The notes beneath the pieces are model-generated. The model worked only from the letters and a program-made list of their open reading frames with translations. It searched no databases and was not told the DNA's origin. Shown here piece by piece: positions 54,786 through 63,794 of a stretch of DNA of 64,000 nt (position 1 is the stretch's first letter; each line of letters begins with the position of its first letter). The stretch comes from Rhizobium sp. WSM4643 (GTDB taxonomy: Bacteria > Pseudomonadota > Alphaproteobacteria > Rhizobiales > Rhizobiaceae). Location of the stretch: the NCBI RefSeq assembly GCF_025152745.1, contig NZ_CP104040.1, positions 3,162,001-3,226,000 on the forward strand, given 5' to 3'. The translations under genes and the position numbers were made by a program.

Positions 54786-55159
54786 CGTGTCGTCTCCTTT
54801 AGATTGGCAGGACAATTACACGCGAAAATTCGATCCGCCGCCTTGACGAAGATCAAACCTGAGCATCGTGTCACGGCGGAGGTCGAGGAAACCAGTTTCC
54901 TCCTAAGACGCCTTTTCCCGTGCGAGTTCAGTACCTCCGGCACGTCCTCGCCATCCTCTTCGATGGACGCTTCGACGAGCCTCATCACGGTGATGTTGAA
55001 CGGCATGGTCGTCGTGCATTGCTCCACGCACATGGACCTGCCGTGATCGGTGCGACGGTACGCCAACCGATGAATGAGTGGAAGTAAGCGAAGATGACCG
55101 GCTTACTCCGTGAAGATGTCGTTGAACGCGCGACTTAGCGTGCACACATGTTCGACCCC
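54786..55159. other. intergenic region between CBS-BON gene and ackA end
   Basis: These 374 bases hold the CBS-BON promoter with its FNR/FixK box. A minus-strand open frame (55066 to 54764) exists, but it overlaps the CBS leader and matches no family, so it is not called. Confidence 0.5.
54843..54856 (-). promoter_or_regulatory. FNR/FixK-type box before the CBS-BON gene
   Basis: TTGACGAAGATCAA is a near-perfect anaerobox centred 64 bases upstream of the ATG at 54785, a usual activating distance. Confidence 0.75.
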
Positions 55160-56332
55160 TTAAAGCCTGTGGCGGCTGATGACTTCGATCGCTTCGTCGG
55201 CGATCACCTGTTCCTCGTCGGTCGGAATGACGAGGGCGACGATTTCGCTTTCCCTCGCGCTGATCACGGTCGCGTTCATCTTGTTCGCGGGCTCGCTCAA
55301 CGAGAGACCCAGCCAAGCCAGATGGCGGGCGACGCTACCCCGTATCTCCGGCTGATGCTCACCTATGCCGGCCGTGAAGACGACGGCGTCCACGCCGCCC
55401 AGAGAGACGGCGAGCCTTCCTATCTCGCCGGCAATCCTGAAGCAGAAGAGGTCGAGGGCTTCCCTGGATGCCGGATGGAAGTCCTGCAGCAGGACACGGA
55501 CGTCGCCGCTTTTACCGGAGACGCCGAGCAGGCCGCAACGGTGATAGAGGAAATCCTCGAGACGATCCGCGTCGTGAAAATTGTTGCGCAGAAGGTGGAC
55601 GACGGCACCCGGATCGAGCGAGCCCGGCCGAGTCGACATCGGAATTCCGTCCAGCGGGGAGAAGCCCATGCTGGCGTCTATACTCACGCCGTCGACCATG
55701 CCGCAAAGGCTCGCACCGCTTCCAAGGTGCGCGCAGACGACACGGCCGGCGGCAAGATCTGGATCGTGTTTCCTGAGTTCGCCGGCGACGTACTTATAGG
55801 AAAGACCGTGGAAGCCGTATCTGCGGATCCCGGCGTCGTGCAGCTCCCTTGGAATGGCGAGCCGTGCGGCAAGACTGCTCTGCGACGAATGGAATGCGGT
55901 ATCGAATGACGCTGTTTGCGGTATGTCCGGATATGCGCTTCGGATTGTGCGGACGATCGCAAGCGCCGGAGGAAGATGCACCGGCGCGAGATGCGTCAGA
56001 TCTTCCATTCCGAGGACCACTTCGGGCTCCAGCAGAACGGGGCCATCGAAGACCTGTCCGCCGTGGACGATGCGATGGCCGGCCACCACGGGGTCGAATC
56101 CTCTGCGGACGATGCAATCGACGGCCTGCGAAACCAGCCGCGCATCGATTGCTGTCCCGGACGGAAGATCGACAGCCTCGTCCCCGTCAGAAAATCGAAA
56201 GGTGAACCTTGGCGGGTCCCCGAGCGTGGCAATACCGCCTCCCAGCCGGAGTGCCCGGCCGTCCTTCAACCTGAAGACGCCGACCTTGAGGCTGGAGGAA
56301 CCGGCGTTGAAAGTGACGGCAACCCTATCCAT
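55160..56332 (-). CDS. ackA: acetate kinase
   Basis: The 390-residue product has the ASKHA motifs NAGSSSLKVGVF, AGHRIVHGG, SFDTAFHSS with the catalytic Asp, YGFHGLSYKYV, HLGSGASL and FTAGIGEHQPEIR. It makes ATP from acetyl phosphate. The start overlaps the previous gene's stop by 8 bases. No phosphotransacetylase is in the window. It is the last gene of the operon driven from the box at 58344. Confidence 0.94.
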   Translation of the reverse strand: MDRVAVTFNAGSSSLKVGVFRLKDGRALRLGGGIATLGDPPRFTFRFSDGDEAVDLPSGTAIDARLVSQAVDCIVRRGFDPVVAGHRIVHGGQVFDGPVLLEPEVVLGMEDLTHLAPVHLPPALAIVRTIRSAYPDIPQTASFDTAFHSSQSSLAARLAIPRELHDAGIRRYGFHGLSYKYVAGELRKHDPDLAAGRVVCAHLGSGASLCGMVDGVSIDASMGFSPLDGIPMSTRPGSLDPGAVVHLLRNNFHDADRLEDFLYHRCGLLGVSGKSGDVRVLLQDFHPASREALDLFCFRIAGEIGRLAVSLGGVDAVVFTAGIGEHQPEIRGSVARHLAWLGLSLSEPANKMNATVISARESEIVALVIPTDEEQVIADEAIEVISRHRL

Positions 56333-56678
56333 GGCCCGGAGTCCTGGGGCGTGCCGTCCCAGCAGACCTCGCAGCCACCTTCGTTGCAGCCCGCCTGGCT
56401 GCCTCCTTGCTTGCCTCTGCGAAGAATTCGCATGCGTACTCCAGGGCGGCCTTCTCGTCTTCCGACGACAGACCGAACGGCGCGCACTGCTCCTTCATCG
56501 CCCGCAGGATCTTCTTCTTTAGCGCAGCGACCGCAAAGGCATTCTTCGAAGCGAGAACCTCCTGCAGGCAGGTTATAGCGACGACCTCCAGGACGATAAG
56601 CTTGCCTTGCACTTCCCCCTGGCTCGGTATCGCGAAGCGTTCCCCGCCGCGCTTGCAGTCACGATCCATGATCAGCAT
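56325..56678 (-). CDS. hypothetical protein between nuclease and ackA
   Basis: The 117-residue product starts at ATG 56678 with GGAGGGACG. It is mainly helical: GKLIVLEVVAITCLQEVLAS, then VAALKKKILRAMKEQ, then EKAALEYACEFFAEASKEAA, ending in a basic Ala/Arg tail. It overlaps both neighbours, so translation is coupled. No family is recognised. Confidence 0.65.
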   Translation of the reverse strand: MLIMDRDCKRGGERFAIPSQGEVQGKLIVLEVVAITCLQEVLASKNAFAVAALKKKILRAMKEQCAPFGLSSEDEKAALEYACEFFAEASKEAARRAATKVAARSAGTARPRTPGHG

Positions 56679-58293
56679 TGCCGTCCCTCCTCCCTTCGAC
56701 CGCCGGAACATCGTCCGGGTCCAGTGCGCGTCGAAGCCTGCGCAGCACGACCGCGCGACCCTTTTCGTCGGCGACGGATGTCAGATGATCGGACAGGTCC
56801 AGAACGAACCGCTGATAGTCATTGTTCCAGTCGGGCCTGCCGGGCACGACCGGCTTGATACGTGCGGGCGTCCTGTCGTCGATGAGGCGTGCACCCGACG
56901 GTGCAAGCTCGTAGGCGTCGTCCAGCGACGGGCAGACGACCTTTGCAGAAACTTGCTTTGGGAGCCGGGCGGACATCGCTTCACGAGCGCTCTCCTCTCC
57001 ATGGACGAGGAAGATCGCCTTCCGGATCGGTTCCCGACCCGCAACCCACGCGTCCAGTTCGCTTGCATCCGCATGTCCGCTATAGGCGTCGAGCGTGGCC
57101 ATCCTGGCGCCGACGTGAATCTCCTCGCCCTGGATGCGGACGTCGGTCGCGCCCTCCTGCAGGATGCGGCCGAGCGTCCCCGCCGCCTGAAACCCGACAA
57201 ACAGCACGGTGCACTCCTGCCGCCAAAGCCAGTTCTTCAGGCGGTGGCGGATCCGCCCCGCCTCGCACATTCCACTTGCCGCGATGATGATGTGAAAGCC
57301 TCGGACGAGATCGAGCGCCTTCGACTGCTCGGCCGTCTCGGTGAAGCGGACATTCGGCGCATTGAGCGCGCGAAGGAACGCCTTGCCGTGACCGAGGTCG
57401 GCCGCATGCCTCTTGAATGCCTCGGTCGCTCGCGATGCAAGCGGCGAGTCTATCATGATAGGGCACCGCGGCACCTCTCCTTCGTCCATGAGGGCGACGA
57501 GATCGGTCAGCACCTCCTGCGTCCTCTCGACGGCGAAGGAGGGAATGAGAAGAACCCCGCCAGGGCTGTTCGAGGTCGCCACCACGTCGCGCAGCCGGTC
57601 CCGTCGAACCTTCAGGGCGTATTCTTCCCGTTCCCGGTCTCAGTATGTGCTTTCGCAGATGAGGTAATCGACCCCGGAAGGTGCCCGCGGGAGATTTTCG
57701 AACAGCTTGTTGCTCGCGCCGACGTCGCCGGAGAACAAAATTCTTGTCGGTCCGTCGGCGCCGGGGGCCTCGAGTTCGATCGATGCCGAACCCATCAGGT
57801 GTCCAGCATTCCAGTAACGGAACCTTGCGCCGCCAACGGTCTCCCGCCACTCACCATACTCGACGGCGATGAACTGCGGCAGCATGCTGCGGGCGTCGTC
57901 GGCGGTATAGATGGGCTCCACCGGCTCTCGCGCCCTTCTGCGATTCCTTCGGTTGAGCTGTCGGACCTCCGACTCCTGGATATGACCCGAATCCTGCAGC
58001 ATGATCGTGCAAAGGTCGATCGTTGCTGCCGTTGCAAAGATCGGTCCACCGTATCCCGCCTTCGCGAGCTTCGGAAGCAGCCCCGAGTGGTCGATGTGCG
58101 CGTGCGTGAGCAGCACGGCGTCGATCGTCGATGGTTCGAAGGGGAATGGCTTGTAGTTGAGCTCCTTCTCCGATTTCGAGCCCTGGAACATTCCGCAGTC
58201 GATCAGAATGCGCGTGCCACCGGCCTCTAAAAAGAAGCACGACCCGGTGACCGACCCCGCGGCGCCGTGGAAATGGAGAATGGGATTGGCCAT
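56659..58293 (-). pseudogene. MBL-fold/beta-CASP RNA nuclease with an in-frame TGA
   Basis: It starts MANPILHFHGAAGSVTGSCF with AGGAG. The metallo-beta-lactamase motif is LLTHAHIDHSGLLPKL, followed by YWNAGHLMGSA and FSGDVG. After YLICESTY the next codon is TGA (57640-57642) where relatives have Gly (ESTYGxR). GGA to TGA is one base change. The same frame continues with DRERE and the beta-CASP and C-terminal motifs ASGMCEAGRIRHRL and YSGHADASEL to 56659. Full length would be 544 residues. As read, it yields a truncated protein. Confidence 0.85.
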
Positions 58294-58343
58294 GACAACT
58301 CCTACTGTTGTCACGAACCTACGCCGCCGCAGGCGATCGTACG

Positions 58344-58357
58344 TTGACGAAGGTCAA
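58344..58357 (-). promoter_or_regulatory. FNR/FixK-type box before the nuclease-ackA operon
   Basis: TTGACGAAGGTCAA matches both half-sites and is centred about 58 bases upstream of the ATG at 58293. Confidence 0.75.
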
Positions 58358-58698
58358 AGACAAGCTCGACGACGGACGCTTAGCCGTCGGGCGCCTAAGA
58401 GTTGCTGCAGGAAGGCCTCGTTGCATCCACAAGAGCATGAATGCTGGTGACGCATCGGATGCGGCCGCCTTCGCCATCGAGAATACTCCTGGCGATCGAT
58501 CGCGTTGCGAAACCGCCGTCGCGTGTAGCCGGTGAAGCCGGGCTCGTCGCATAGATTATCCGCGACCCGCGGCAAAATTCGCAGTGCCGCGGGCGTGGCC
58601 CAACCCCCGAGGCGAATCGTACGGCCCCTCGTCAAGCACCATTGCCCTAACGTGTCCCTTCATAGTCAGCGGAATCTCATCGCCTTCCCGACCTTCGC

Positions 58699-58735
58699 TT
58701 GATCCGGGTCAAACATCCGGATTGATGCTCGTCAA
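58699..58735 (+). promoter_or_regulatory. tandem FNR/FixK-type boxes
   Basis: TTGATCCGGGTCAA (58699-58712) and TTGATGCTCGTCAA (58722-58735) are centred 23 bases apart, 70-100 bases before the ATG at 58804. Two sites on nearly the same face suggest strong or graded oxygen control. Confidence 0.75.
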
Positions 58736-58803
58736 AGACGGATTGCCTTGGGGCAGATAGGCTCCTGGACACAGCGACACGACCTCATCCAAAGGAGACG
58801 GAC

Positions 58804-59103
58804 ATGCGCGAACACGAAAAGACACGCAACACCGCAGCCGACGTAGCCACGACCGCTTCCCCGGTCGAGCGAACATCGGCAGACCTTGTTCTCGAACGTC
58901 GGGACGAGGATCGCTGGGAGGTGACGGCGGCGACGCCGCGGGGCCAGGCATGGGCGAGAGACCATTTCTGCTGCGCGCTGCGGCAATCTTTCACTGGCAG
59001 CATGTGTCTCGACATCATGAGCGCCGATCGGCTTCTCAAGGAAGCGCATGGCGAGGGCCTGACGACCGAGTTCGTCAGCCTGTCTGGAAAGGACATATAC
59101 TGA
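58804..59103 (+). CDS. hypothetical protein in the low-oxygen region
   Basis: The 99-residue product starts at ATG 58804 behind AAAGGAGACGG. The N-terminal 30 residues are polar. The rest (RWEVTAATPRGQAWARDHFC, then LLKEAHGEGLTTEFVSLSG) reads like a small alpha-beta fold. Two tandem boxes precede it, and the universal stress gene starts one base after its stop, so they are one operon. No family is recognised. Confidence 0.7.
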   Translation: MREHEKTRNTAADVATTASPVERTSADLVLERRDEDRWEVTAATPRGQAWARDHFCCALRQSFTGSMCLDIMSADRLLKEAHGEGLTTEFVSLSGKDIY

Positions 59104-59104
59104 G

Positions 59105-59515
59105 ATGTTCGCCACAGTCGTCTGCGCCATCGGCCGAGGATCCCGGCAACGCATGCTCCAGCTTATCGAAACGGCCCGCGCGCAGCTCGCGCACAACGGA
59201 AGCCTCCACCTCGTTCACGCGGTGGAGGGCCTACCCTCGTCCGCCTCGCCGGACGATTGGGCGATCGAGGTGATGGCCGCCGCTGAGACCAGACTTTCGG
59301 AAGCCCTGCGGTCGACCGACACTCCTGCTTCTATACACGTCCGGGCGGGGAACCCGTCTCAGATCATCGTGGCCATCGCGAAGGTGACCGCCGCCGATCT
59401 CGTCGTGATTGCCTCTCACCGGGACGACGTGCTCGACCGGGTCTTTGGCTCGGTCGTGGATCACGTCGTGCAGCGCGCACCATGCTCCGTGCTCGTCTTG
59501 CGAACGACCCGGTGA
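59105..59515 (+). CDS. universal stress protein
   Basis: The 136-residue single UspA domain has an N-terminal strand MFATVVCAIGRGSRQRM, RAGNPSQIIVAIAKVTAADL and VVIASHRDD. The C-terminus FGSVVDHVVQRAPCSVLVLR corresponds to the ATP-binding GSvxxxvxxxapcpVLvv motif. It probably acts in low-oxygen survival. Co-transcribed with the gene at 58804. Confidence 0.9.
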   Translation: MFATVVCAIGRGSRQRMLQLIETARAQLAHNGSLHLVHAVEGLPSSASPDDWAIEVMAAAETRLSEALRSTDTPASIHVRAGNPSQIIVAIAKVTAADLVVIASHRDDVLDRVFGSVVDHVVQRAPCSVLVLRTTR

Positions 59516-59525
59516 GCAGCGCGCT

Positions 59526-59891
59526 TCACACGACCCTCTTCGCCTCAGCCTCCCTGACCTGACCGGCGGCGATGTCACGATACAGTTCGGCGGTATGCGA
59601 CAACAGTCGTGACCCGGTCTCGCAAAGCCGCGACACCTCCTTAGGATATTCCTCCAGCTCGGTCTCGACGAAGTCCGAAAGGACCTCGACCGCATCGCCG
59701 TGGTCGATGCTGCAGCCAAGTCTTGTCAGAAATTCAAAGCATCGAAGCCCTCGCCGAGCGGCGGACGCCGTCAAATCCGTGGTGATCGTGGCCGACGTGA
59801 CGAAGATCTGCTCTTGGATCAGAGCCCCTGCGCAAAATGCGGGTCCGAGGGTAAAGTTGAATGTGGCGCTTGGACTGGGGAGATATGTCAT
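59526..59891 (-). CDS. hypothetical helical protein
   Basis: The 121-residue product has a short N-terminal stretch (MTYLPSPSATFNFTLGPAF), then helices RRGLRCFEFLTRLGCSID, VLSDFVETELEEYPKEVSRL and TGSRLLSHTAELYRDIAAGQ. The helical pattern is faintly phasin-like, but I cannot assign it. It lies 45 bases downstream of the oxidase-like gene on the same strand and probably shares its promoter. Confidence 0.6.
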   Translation of the reverse strand: MTYLPSPSATFNFTLGPAFCAGALIQEQIFVTSATITTDLTASAARRGLRCFEFLTRLGCSIDHGDAVEVLSDFVETELEEYPKEVSRLCETGSRLLSHTAELYRDIAAGQVREAEAKRVV

Positions 59892-59936
59892 GTGGTGCTC
59901 CGCTTGTGGGATGTGGGTTCGGCTCGATCATCGCGG

Positions 59937-60395
59937 TCATTCCGTTCTGACCGCGCTGCGTCCCGACACGGCTGTGACGGCAATGCCGTAGAAGACGTGA
60001 GGAGAACCATCGGGCATCGGGATCTCGTTGGGCTTCATAGAGCCGATCTCCCACCAGTCCGAATACTTTTGGAGAAGCGACCACGCATGGAGCCTTTCGC
60101 TTCGTCGCGCATCGCTGTCCGGAAACTCCTCGAACCTGCCTTCGACGACGATGCTCGTCCACCCGCCGGCGCTCGAACGCTGCTCGACGTGAAGGCAGAT
60201 CTTGTCGTTTCCCCGCATCCAGTCGAGCTTCTTGCCGGGCATGGTGAAGCTATAGGCGACGCCGCCGGAAAAGGCGAAATAGATCGCCGCCACGTAAGGC
60301 TGCCCATCCTTGCAGCAGGCGAGATGACCGAAGCGTTCGTTCTCAAGGATTCGGTAGCACTCACCGGGGTTGATCTCCGTCAGCTTGATCGTCAT
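59937..60395 (-). CDS. pyridoxamine 5-phosphate oxidase-like flavoprotein
   Basis: The 152-residue product starts MTIKLTEINPGECYRILENE. The split-barrel FMN fold shows in RFGHLACCKDGQPYVAAIYF, GKKLDWMRGNDKICLHVEQ and WTSIVVEGRFEEFP. Such proteins bind FMN, F420 or heme and reduce or sense small molecules. The frame extends upstream to 60542, but the family start is ATG 60395. A weak FNR/FixK box lies at 60455. Confidence 0.85.
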   Translation of the reverse strand: MTIKLTEINPGECYRILENERFGHLACCKDGQPYVAAIYFAFSGGVAYSFTMPGKKLDWMRGNDKICLHVEQRSSAGGWTSIVVEGRFEEFPDSDARRSERLHAWSLLQKYSDWWEIGSMKPNEIPMPDGSPHVFYGIAVTAVSGRSAVRTE

Positions 60396-60454
60396 GGCCG
60401 TGTTCTCCAGCTTTAATGAAGGCACGATCATAGGAGCTCCGTTGCGCCGCGGCC

Positions 60455-60468
60455 TTGACAAAGCGCAA
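60455..60468. promoter_or_regulatory. weak FNR/FixK-type box in a divergent promoter
   Basis: TTGACAAAGCGCAA has a good left half and the degenerate right half CGCAA, as at 47730. It sits between the divergent oxidase-like gene (60395) and stress gene (60525). Confidence 0.45.
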
Positions 60469-60524
60469 TGCAAACTCTCTCCGCGGCATGCATCATGACG
60501 GCTGTTTAACCTCAGGAGGCCAGC

Positions 60525-61346
60525 ATGAAGGCGCAGTTCCATCTTCCGTTATCGACCTATCCCGACCCGAGTTCCTTCACCGTCATCGACAACGCGATCG
60601 ACCTCGCTCGGCAGAACGACGCCGATCTCGTCGCCAGCATCCCGCAAGTCCGGATCCCCCAGGTCCATCAGCCCTTTCCCACTTTTATCGATGTCGACAC
60701 ATGGCGGGAACAAGCAGAGCGGTATAGCCGGGACAGCGGGACTTCGCTGCGGGAACACGTCGCCGACGCTATTTCGGAAACTGGCTTCGAGGTGCGAATC
60801 CACGGATTCAAGGTCAGGGAACCGTTCGTCTATGAACGCTTTTCTGAAATTGCCAAGTGCTACGACCTTTCCATCGTCGAAGCCTCGGAGCTCTCCCGAC
60901 AGCTCTCCGAAACGCTGCTATTCGGAAGCGGCCGTCCGCTCGTGCTATTTCCAGCCACCAGGGTCTACTCTCGTGTGGACACGATCGCCGTCGCCTGGGA
61001 CGGCAGCGCCACTGCAGCGCGCGCCCTTTCCTGCGCACGGGTCCTCATCGAACGCGCGATCAAGGTGCAGGTCATCTCGATCACCGACGACAAGGAGATC
61101 GACAAGGCGAACCGCGCCCTCTTGATCTCCTCTTTGAAGCACGCAGGATTGGACGTGGACGACGTTGCGATCCAGGCAGGCGGCGAGACCGCGACCGCCG
61201 CCATTCAATCGGCGGCGCTGGAACGAAAGGCAGACCTCCTCGTCGCGGGCGGGTTCGGCCATTCCCGGCTTCGTGAGTTCATCCTCGGCGGCGTCACTCG
61301 CGAACTGCTCGCCAAGGCCGAGCTGCCGGTGCTTCTCGCCCATTAG
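60525..61346 (+). CDS. tandem-domain universal stress protein
   Basis: The 273-residue product has two UspA domains. The first (about 1-145) lacks a clear ATP loop. The second (about 150-273) has VDTIAVAWDGSATAARAL and VAGGFGHSRLREFILGGVTR, the full ATP-binding motif. The arrangement resembles tandem Usp proteins induced by low oxygen. CAGGAGG precedes the ATG. The 3-prime end overlaps the opposing ATPase gene by 4 bases. Confidence 0.9.
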   Translation: MKAQFHLPLSTYPDPSSFTVIDNAIDLARQNDADLVASIPQVRIPQVHQPFPTFIDVDTWREQAERYSRDSGTSLREHVADAISETGFEVRIHGFKVREPFVYERFSEIAKCYDLSIVEASELSRQLSETLLFGSGRPLVLFPATRVYSRVDTIAVAWDGSATAARALSCARVLIERAIKVQVISITDDKEIDKANRALLISSLKHAGLDVDDVAIQAGGETATAAIQSAALERKADLLVAGGFGHSRLREFILGGVTRELLAKAELPVLLAH

Positions 61347-63205
61347 AGGGCGCGAAGGGCGTTGAGAATGACCGCCACGTCGATGGCCTCCTGAAGCAAT
61401 GCGCCGCCGACCGGCGGAAGGTATCCCGCTCCCGCGAACCCCATCGCGAGGAGCGAGAGACCTATGCCGGCATAGATGCTTTGAACCGCGATCTTGCGGG
61501 AACGACGCGCGATGCCGATCGCCGTCGCTATCCTGGTGAGGTCGTCCCGGACGAGCACGATATCGGCGGCCTCCGCGGCCGCCGCAAGGTTCTCGACGCC
61601 GACCGCGATTCCGACGTCGGCTGCCGCCAGCGCTGGCGCGTCGTTCACGCCGTCGCCGACCATCAGCACTTTCCCGTGGACGCGTTCCTTTTCGATGACT
61701 GCGACTTTGTCTGCGGGAGCGAGCCTCGCCGCGACGTCGTCCAAGCCAAGCGAGCGAGCTATGGCTGTCGCGATAGCCAGTTCGTCGCCGGAAGCCAGGA
61801 CTATTCGAGAGATCCCTGATGCCCTGAGCTGGCTGACGAGTTGGACAGCGTCTTTGCGAAGCCGGTCCTCGAGCGTGATCGTGCCAGCCGGCGTGCCGTC
61901 AAACAGCACCTTTATACGCATTGCACTGCCTGATCCGTTCGGCCCGGACGGCGGAGCTTCTCCGAAATACGTGTCTCCTCCGACGCCCACATGCACGCCA
62001 TCGACAATCCCGGAGATTCCGGATCCGGCGGTCTCGGTCACCTCCGATGGGCGACTCAGTACCAACCCACGTTTATGCGCCTCGTCCACCAGCGCGCGTC
62101 CGACCACATGCCCCGACGCCTGGTCCAGCGAGGCGGCGAGCCGCAGGATCCTGTCGGGGTGTTGCGGTCCTTCGATGTGGCCAACTTCCGGCTGTCCCGC
62201 GGTGAGCGTCCCAGTCTTGTCGAACACCGCCACGGTGGCCTGGGCGAGAGCATCGAGAGGTCCCGCGCCCTTCACCAGAACGCCCTCCTTGGCAGCTTTT
62301 GAAGTGCCGGCCGCAAGCGCGACGGGTACGGCAAGGATCAACGGACAGGGGGTGGCGACGACCAGCACGGCCACGATCCTTGAAAGGTCTCCGGACATGA
62401 ATGCCGAGCCTCCTGCAATCGCCACCGTGGCGAATAGGAACCAGACCGAGAACCGGTCGGCCAGGCGCATCAGCTTCGCCTTGGAGCGCCTCGATGCTTC
62501 CACGAGCCTGACTATGCCGGCATAGGTGCTGTCCTCGGCGCGGCTCAGAACGCGAATTTCGATCGCGTCCCCCTCGTTCGTGGCGCCGCTCGAAATTTTG
62601 CCATCCCTGGCGATGCGCACCGGGAAAGGCTCTCCGGTCAGCACCGCCTGGTCGATCGTCGCGACTTCGCCAACGAGAGTCCCGTCGGCCGGTATGACGT
62701 CACCCTTGCGTATCAGGAGCACGTCGCCGACCGCGACCGTCTCGATCGGAATTTCGTCGAAACCGGTTCCGGCAAGCCGCAGGGCCGTCCGCGGCACTTG
62801 CGCCAGCAAGGCCGACATGCGCTCGTCGGCGCGACGATGTGCGTATGCCTCCAGAAACTGACCGCCGGAATACATGAGACCGACGATCGCTCCAGCAAGA
62901 TATTCGCCGAACCATAAGGAGGAGCCCATGGCCAAGGCCGCAATCAGGTCCAGGCCATATTCCTCTTTCCGCAGCTTCCTGGCCATCTCGGTACAAAGAG
63001 ACAGCAGGATCAAGCTGGTGCAGCCTACCAGGATTAATCGATATCCAAGGCCGTAATCCGTGAGATGAAAAGCGAGTGCAGCCGCAAGCGCAAGGAGCGA
63101 CGACAGCACCAGAAAGCCCGACCGGGAGCTCCCGTTCCTCAGTCGCGAGAGCCTGGCTTGAGGGTACGTCCACCTGCCCGCCCTCCAAACCGCCGCTGTA
63201 ACCAC
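61343..63205 (-). CDS. heavy-metal P1B-type ATPase without N-terminal metal domain
   Basis: The 620-residue product has A-domain GTLVGEVATIDQAVLTGEPF, the metal motif TPCPL in M6, DKTGTLT and GDGVNDAPAL. No CxxC metal-binding domain precedes. The nucleotide-domain HP dipeptide that marks this class reads His-Val (ASGHVVGR). TPC instead of CPC suggests zinc, cadmium, cobalt or similar; not settled. It lies 28 bases after the DksA-like gene and probably shares its promoter. Confidence 0.88.
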   Translation of the reverse strand: MVTAAVWRAGRWTYPQARLSRLRNGSSRSGFLVLSSLLALAAALAFHLTDYGLGYRLILVGCTSLILLSLCTEMARKLRKEEYGLDLIAALAMGSSLWFGEYLAGAIVGLMYSGGQFLEAYAHRRADERMSALLAQVPRTALRLAGTGFDEIPIETVAVGDVLLIRKGDVIPADGTLVGEVATIDQAVLTGEPFPVRIARDGKISSGATNEGDAIEIRVLSRAEDSTYAGIVRLVEASRRSKAKLMRLADRFSVWFLFATVAIAGGSAFMSGDLSRIVAVLVVATPCPLILAVPVALAAGTSKAAKEGVLVKGAGPLDALAQATVAVFDKTGTLTAGQPEVGHIEGPQHPDRILRLAASLDQASGHVVGRALVDEAHKRGLVLSRPSEVTETAGSGISGIVDGVHVGVGGDTYFGEAPPSGPNGSGSAMRIKVLFDGTPAGTITLEDRLRKDAVQLVSQLRASGISRIVLASGDELAIATAIARSLGLDDVAARLAPADKVAVIEKERVHGKVLMVGDGVNDAPALAAADVGIAVGVENLAAAAEAADIVLVRDDLTRIATAIGIARRSRKIAVQSIYAGIGLSLLAMGFAGAGYLPPVGGALLQEAIDVAVILNALRAL

Positions 63206-63233
63206 CTCTCACCCTCCCATCAATCCGGAAGCC

Positions 63234-63557
63234 TCAGCGAAACGACTTTGCGCAATCGATGCAGAACGGCGTATAGGGAACCGCAGTTAGCCGCTCCTTG
63301 CCGATCGGATGATGGCATTTGACGCATCGCCCATATGTGCCATCGTTCAGCCGGTCGATAGCCGCGTCGATGGCCGCAATCTGGTCGCGCCCCTCGGCTT
63401 GCATCTCGCGGAGAACTTCGTCGTTCTCAACCTGGGTCGCGCGCTCCTCGCTGTCCTTCTCGAGCGCCACGCAGAGGTCCGCATCGATCGCTCCGAGACG
63501 ACGGACAAGATCCTCCTTCATCGTCTGCAACACCGTCTGTACCGAGCTTTTGTTCAT
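63234..63557 (-). CDS. DksA/TraR-family zinc-finger protein
   Basis: The 107-residue product has an N-terminal coiled coil and a C4 zinc finger with C78, C81, C99 and C102 (GRCVKCHHPIGKERL, FCIDCAKSF). DksA proteins enter the RNA polymerase secondary channel and alter transcription under starvation. This is the short TraR/YbiI-like class. The divergent gap to 63795 holds a strong FNR/FixK box. Confidence 0.9.
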   Translation of the reverse strand: MNKSSVQTVLQTMKEDLVRRLGAIDADLCVALEKDSEERATQVENDEVLREMQAEGRDQIAAIDAAIDRLNDGTYGRCVKCHHPIGKERLTAVPYTPFCIDCAKSFR

Positions 63558-63708
63558 TTTAATCGCCTTTCAATCATGCCGGATCAATTTGGGTCCACAC
63601 GCGATGCCGTCGTAATACCGAACCAAACGCACCGCCTTCGAAAGGCCGTGACCGCATATGCCGCGGTCACAAGTCGTCTGCAGCATATCTCAATGCGATC
63701 GGAGCTCC

Positions 63709-63722
63709 TTGATCCCGGTCAA
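63709..63722. promoter_or_regulatory. FNR/FixK-type box in a divergent promoter
   Basis: TTGATCCCGGTCAA lies between the DksA-like gene (start 63557) and the cation ATPase (start 63795). It could activate either or both. Confidence 0.7.
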
Positions 63723-63794
63723 TGCCGCCTGCGCAGGGGCACATAGGCTGTCGCGCGAGCTTTCAGTGAAATCGTTGCGACCAGCCCGGAGACC

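Larger units (their letters stand above)
58294..58803. other. intergenic region with three FNR/FixK-type boxes
   Basis: These 510 bases contain no gene I can support. They carry a box at 58344-58357 facing the nuclease operon and two boxes at 58699-58712 and 58722-58735 facing the gene at 58804. The middle (58380-58680) shows nothing recognisable. Confidence 0.6.

Noticed and set aside
54764..55066. A 100-codon minus-strand open frame upstream of the CBS-BON gene
   Set aside because: It runs through the CBS-BON leader and FixK-type box and matches no family.
57640..57642. TGA in the nuclease gene as selenocysteine
   Set aside because: Relatives have Gly at this place, not Cys, and I see no selenocysteine insertion hairpin just after it.
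56407..58230. A 607-codon plus-strand open frame across the nuclease region
   Set aside because: The composition is Arg-rich shadow sequence. The minus strand carries recognisable nuclease motifs despite the stop.
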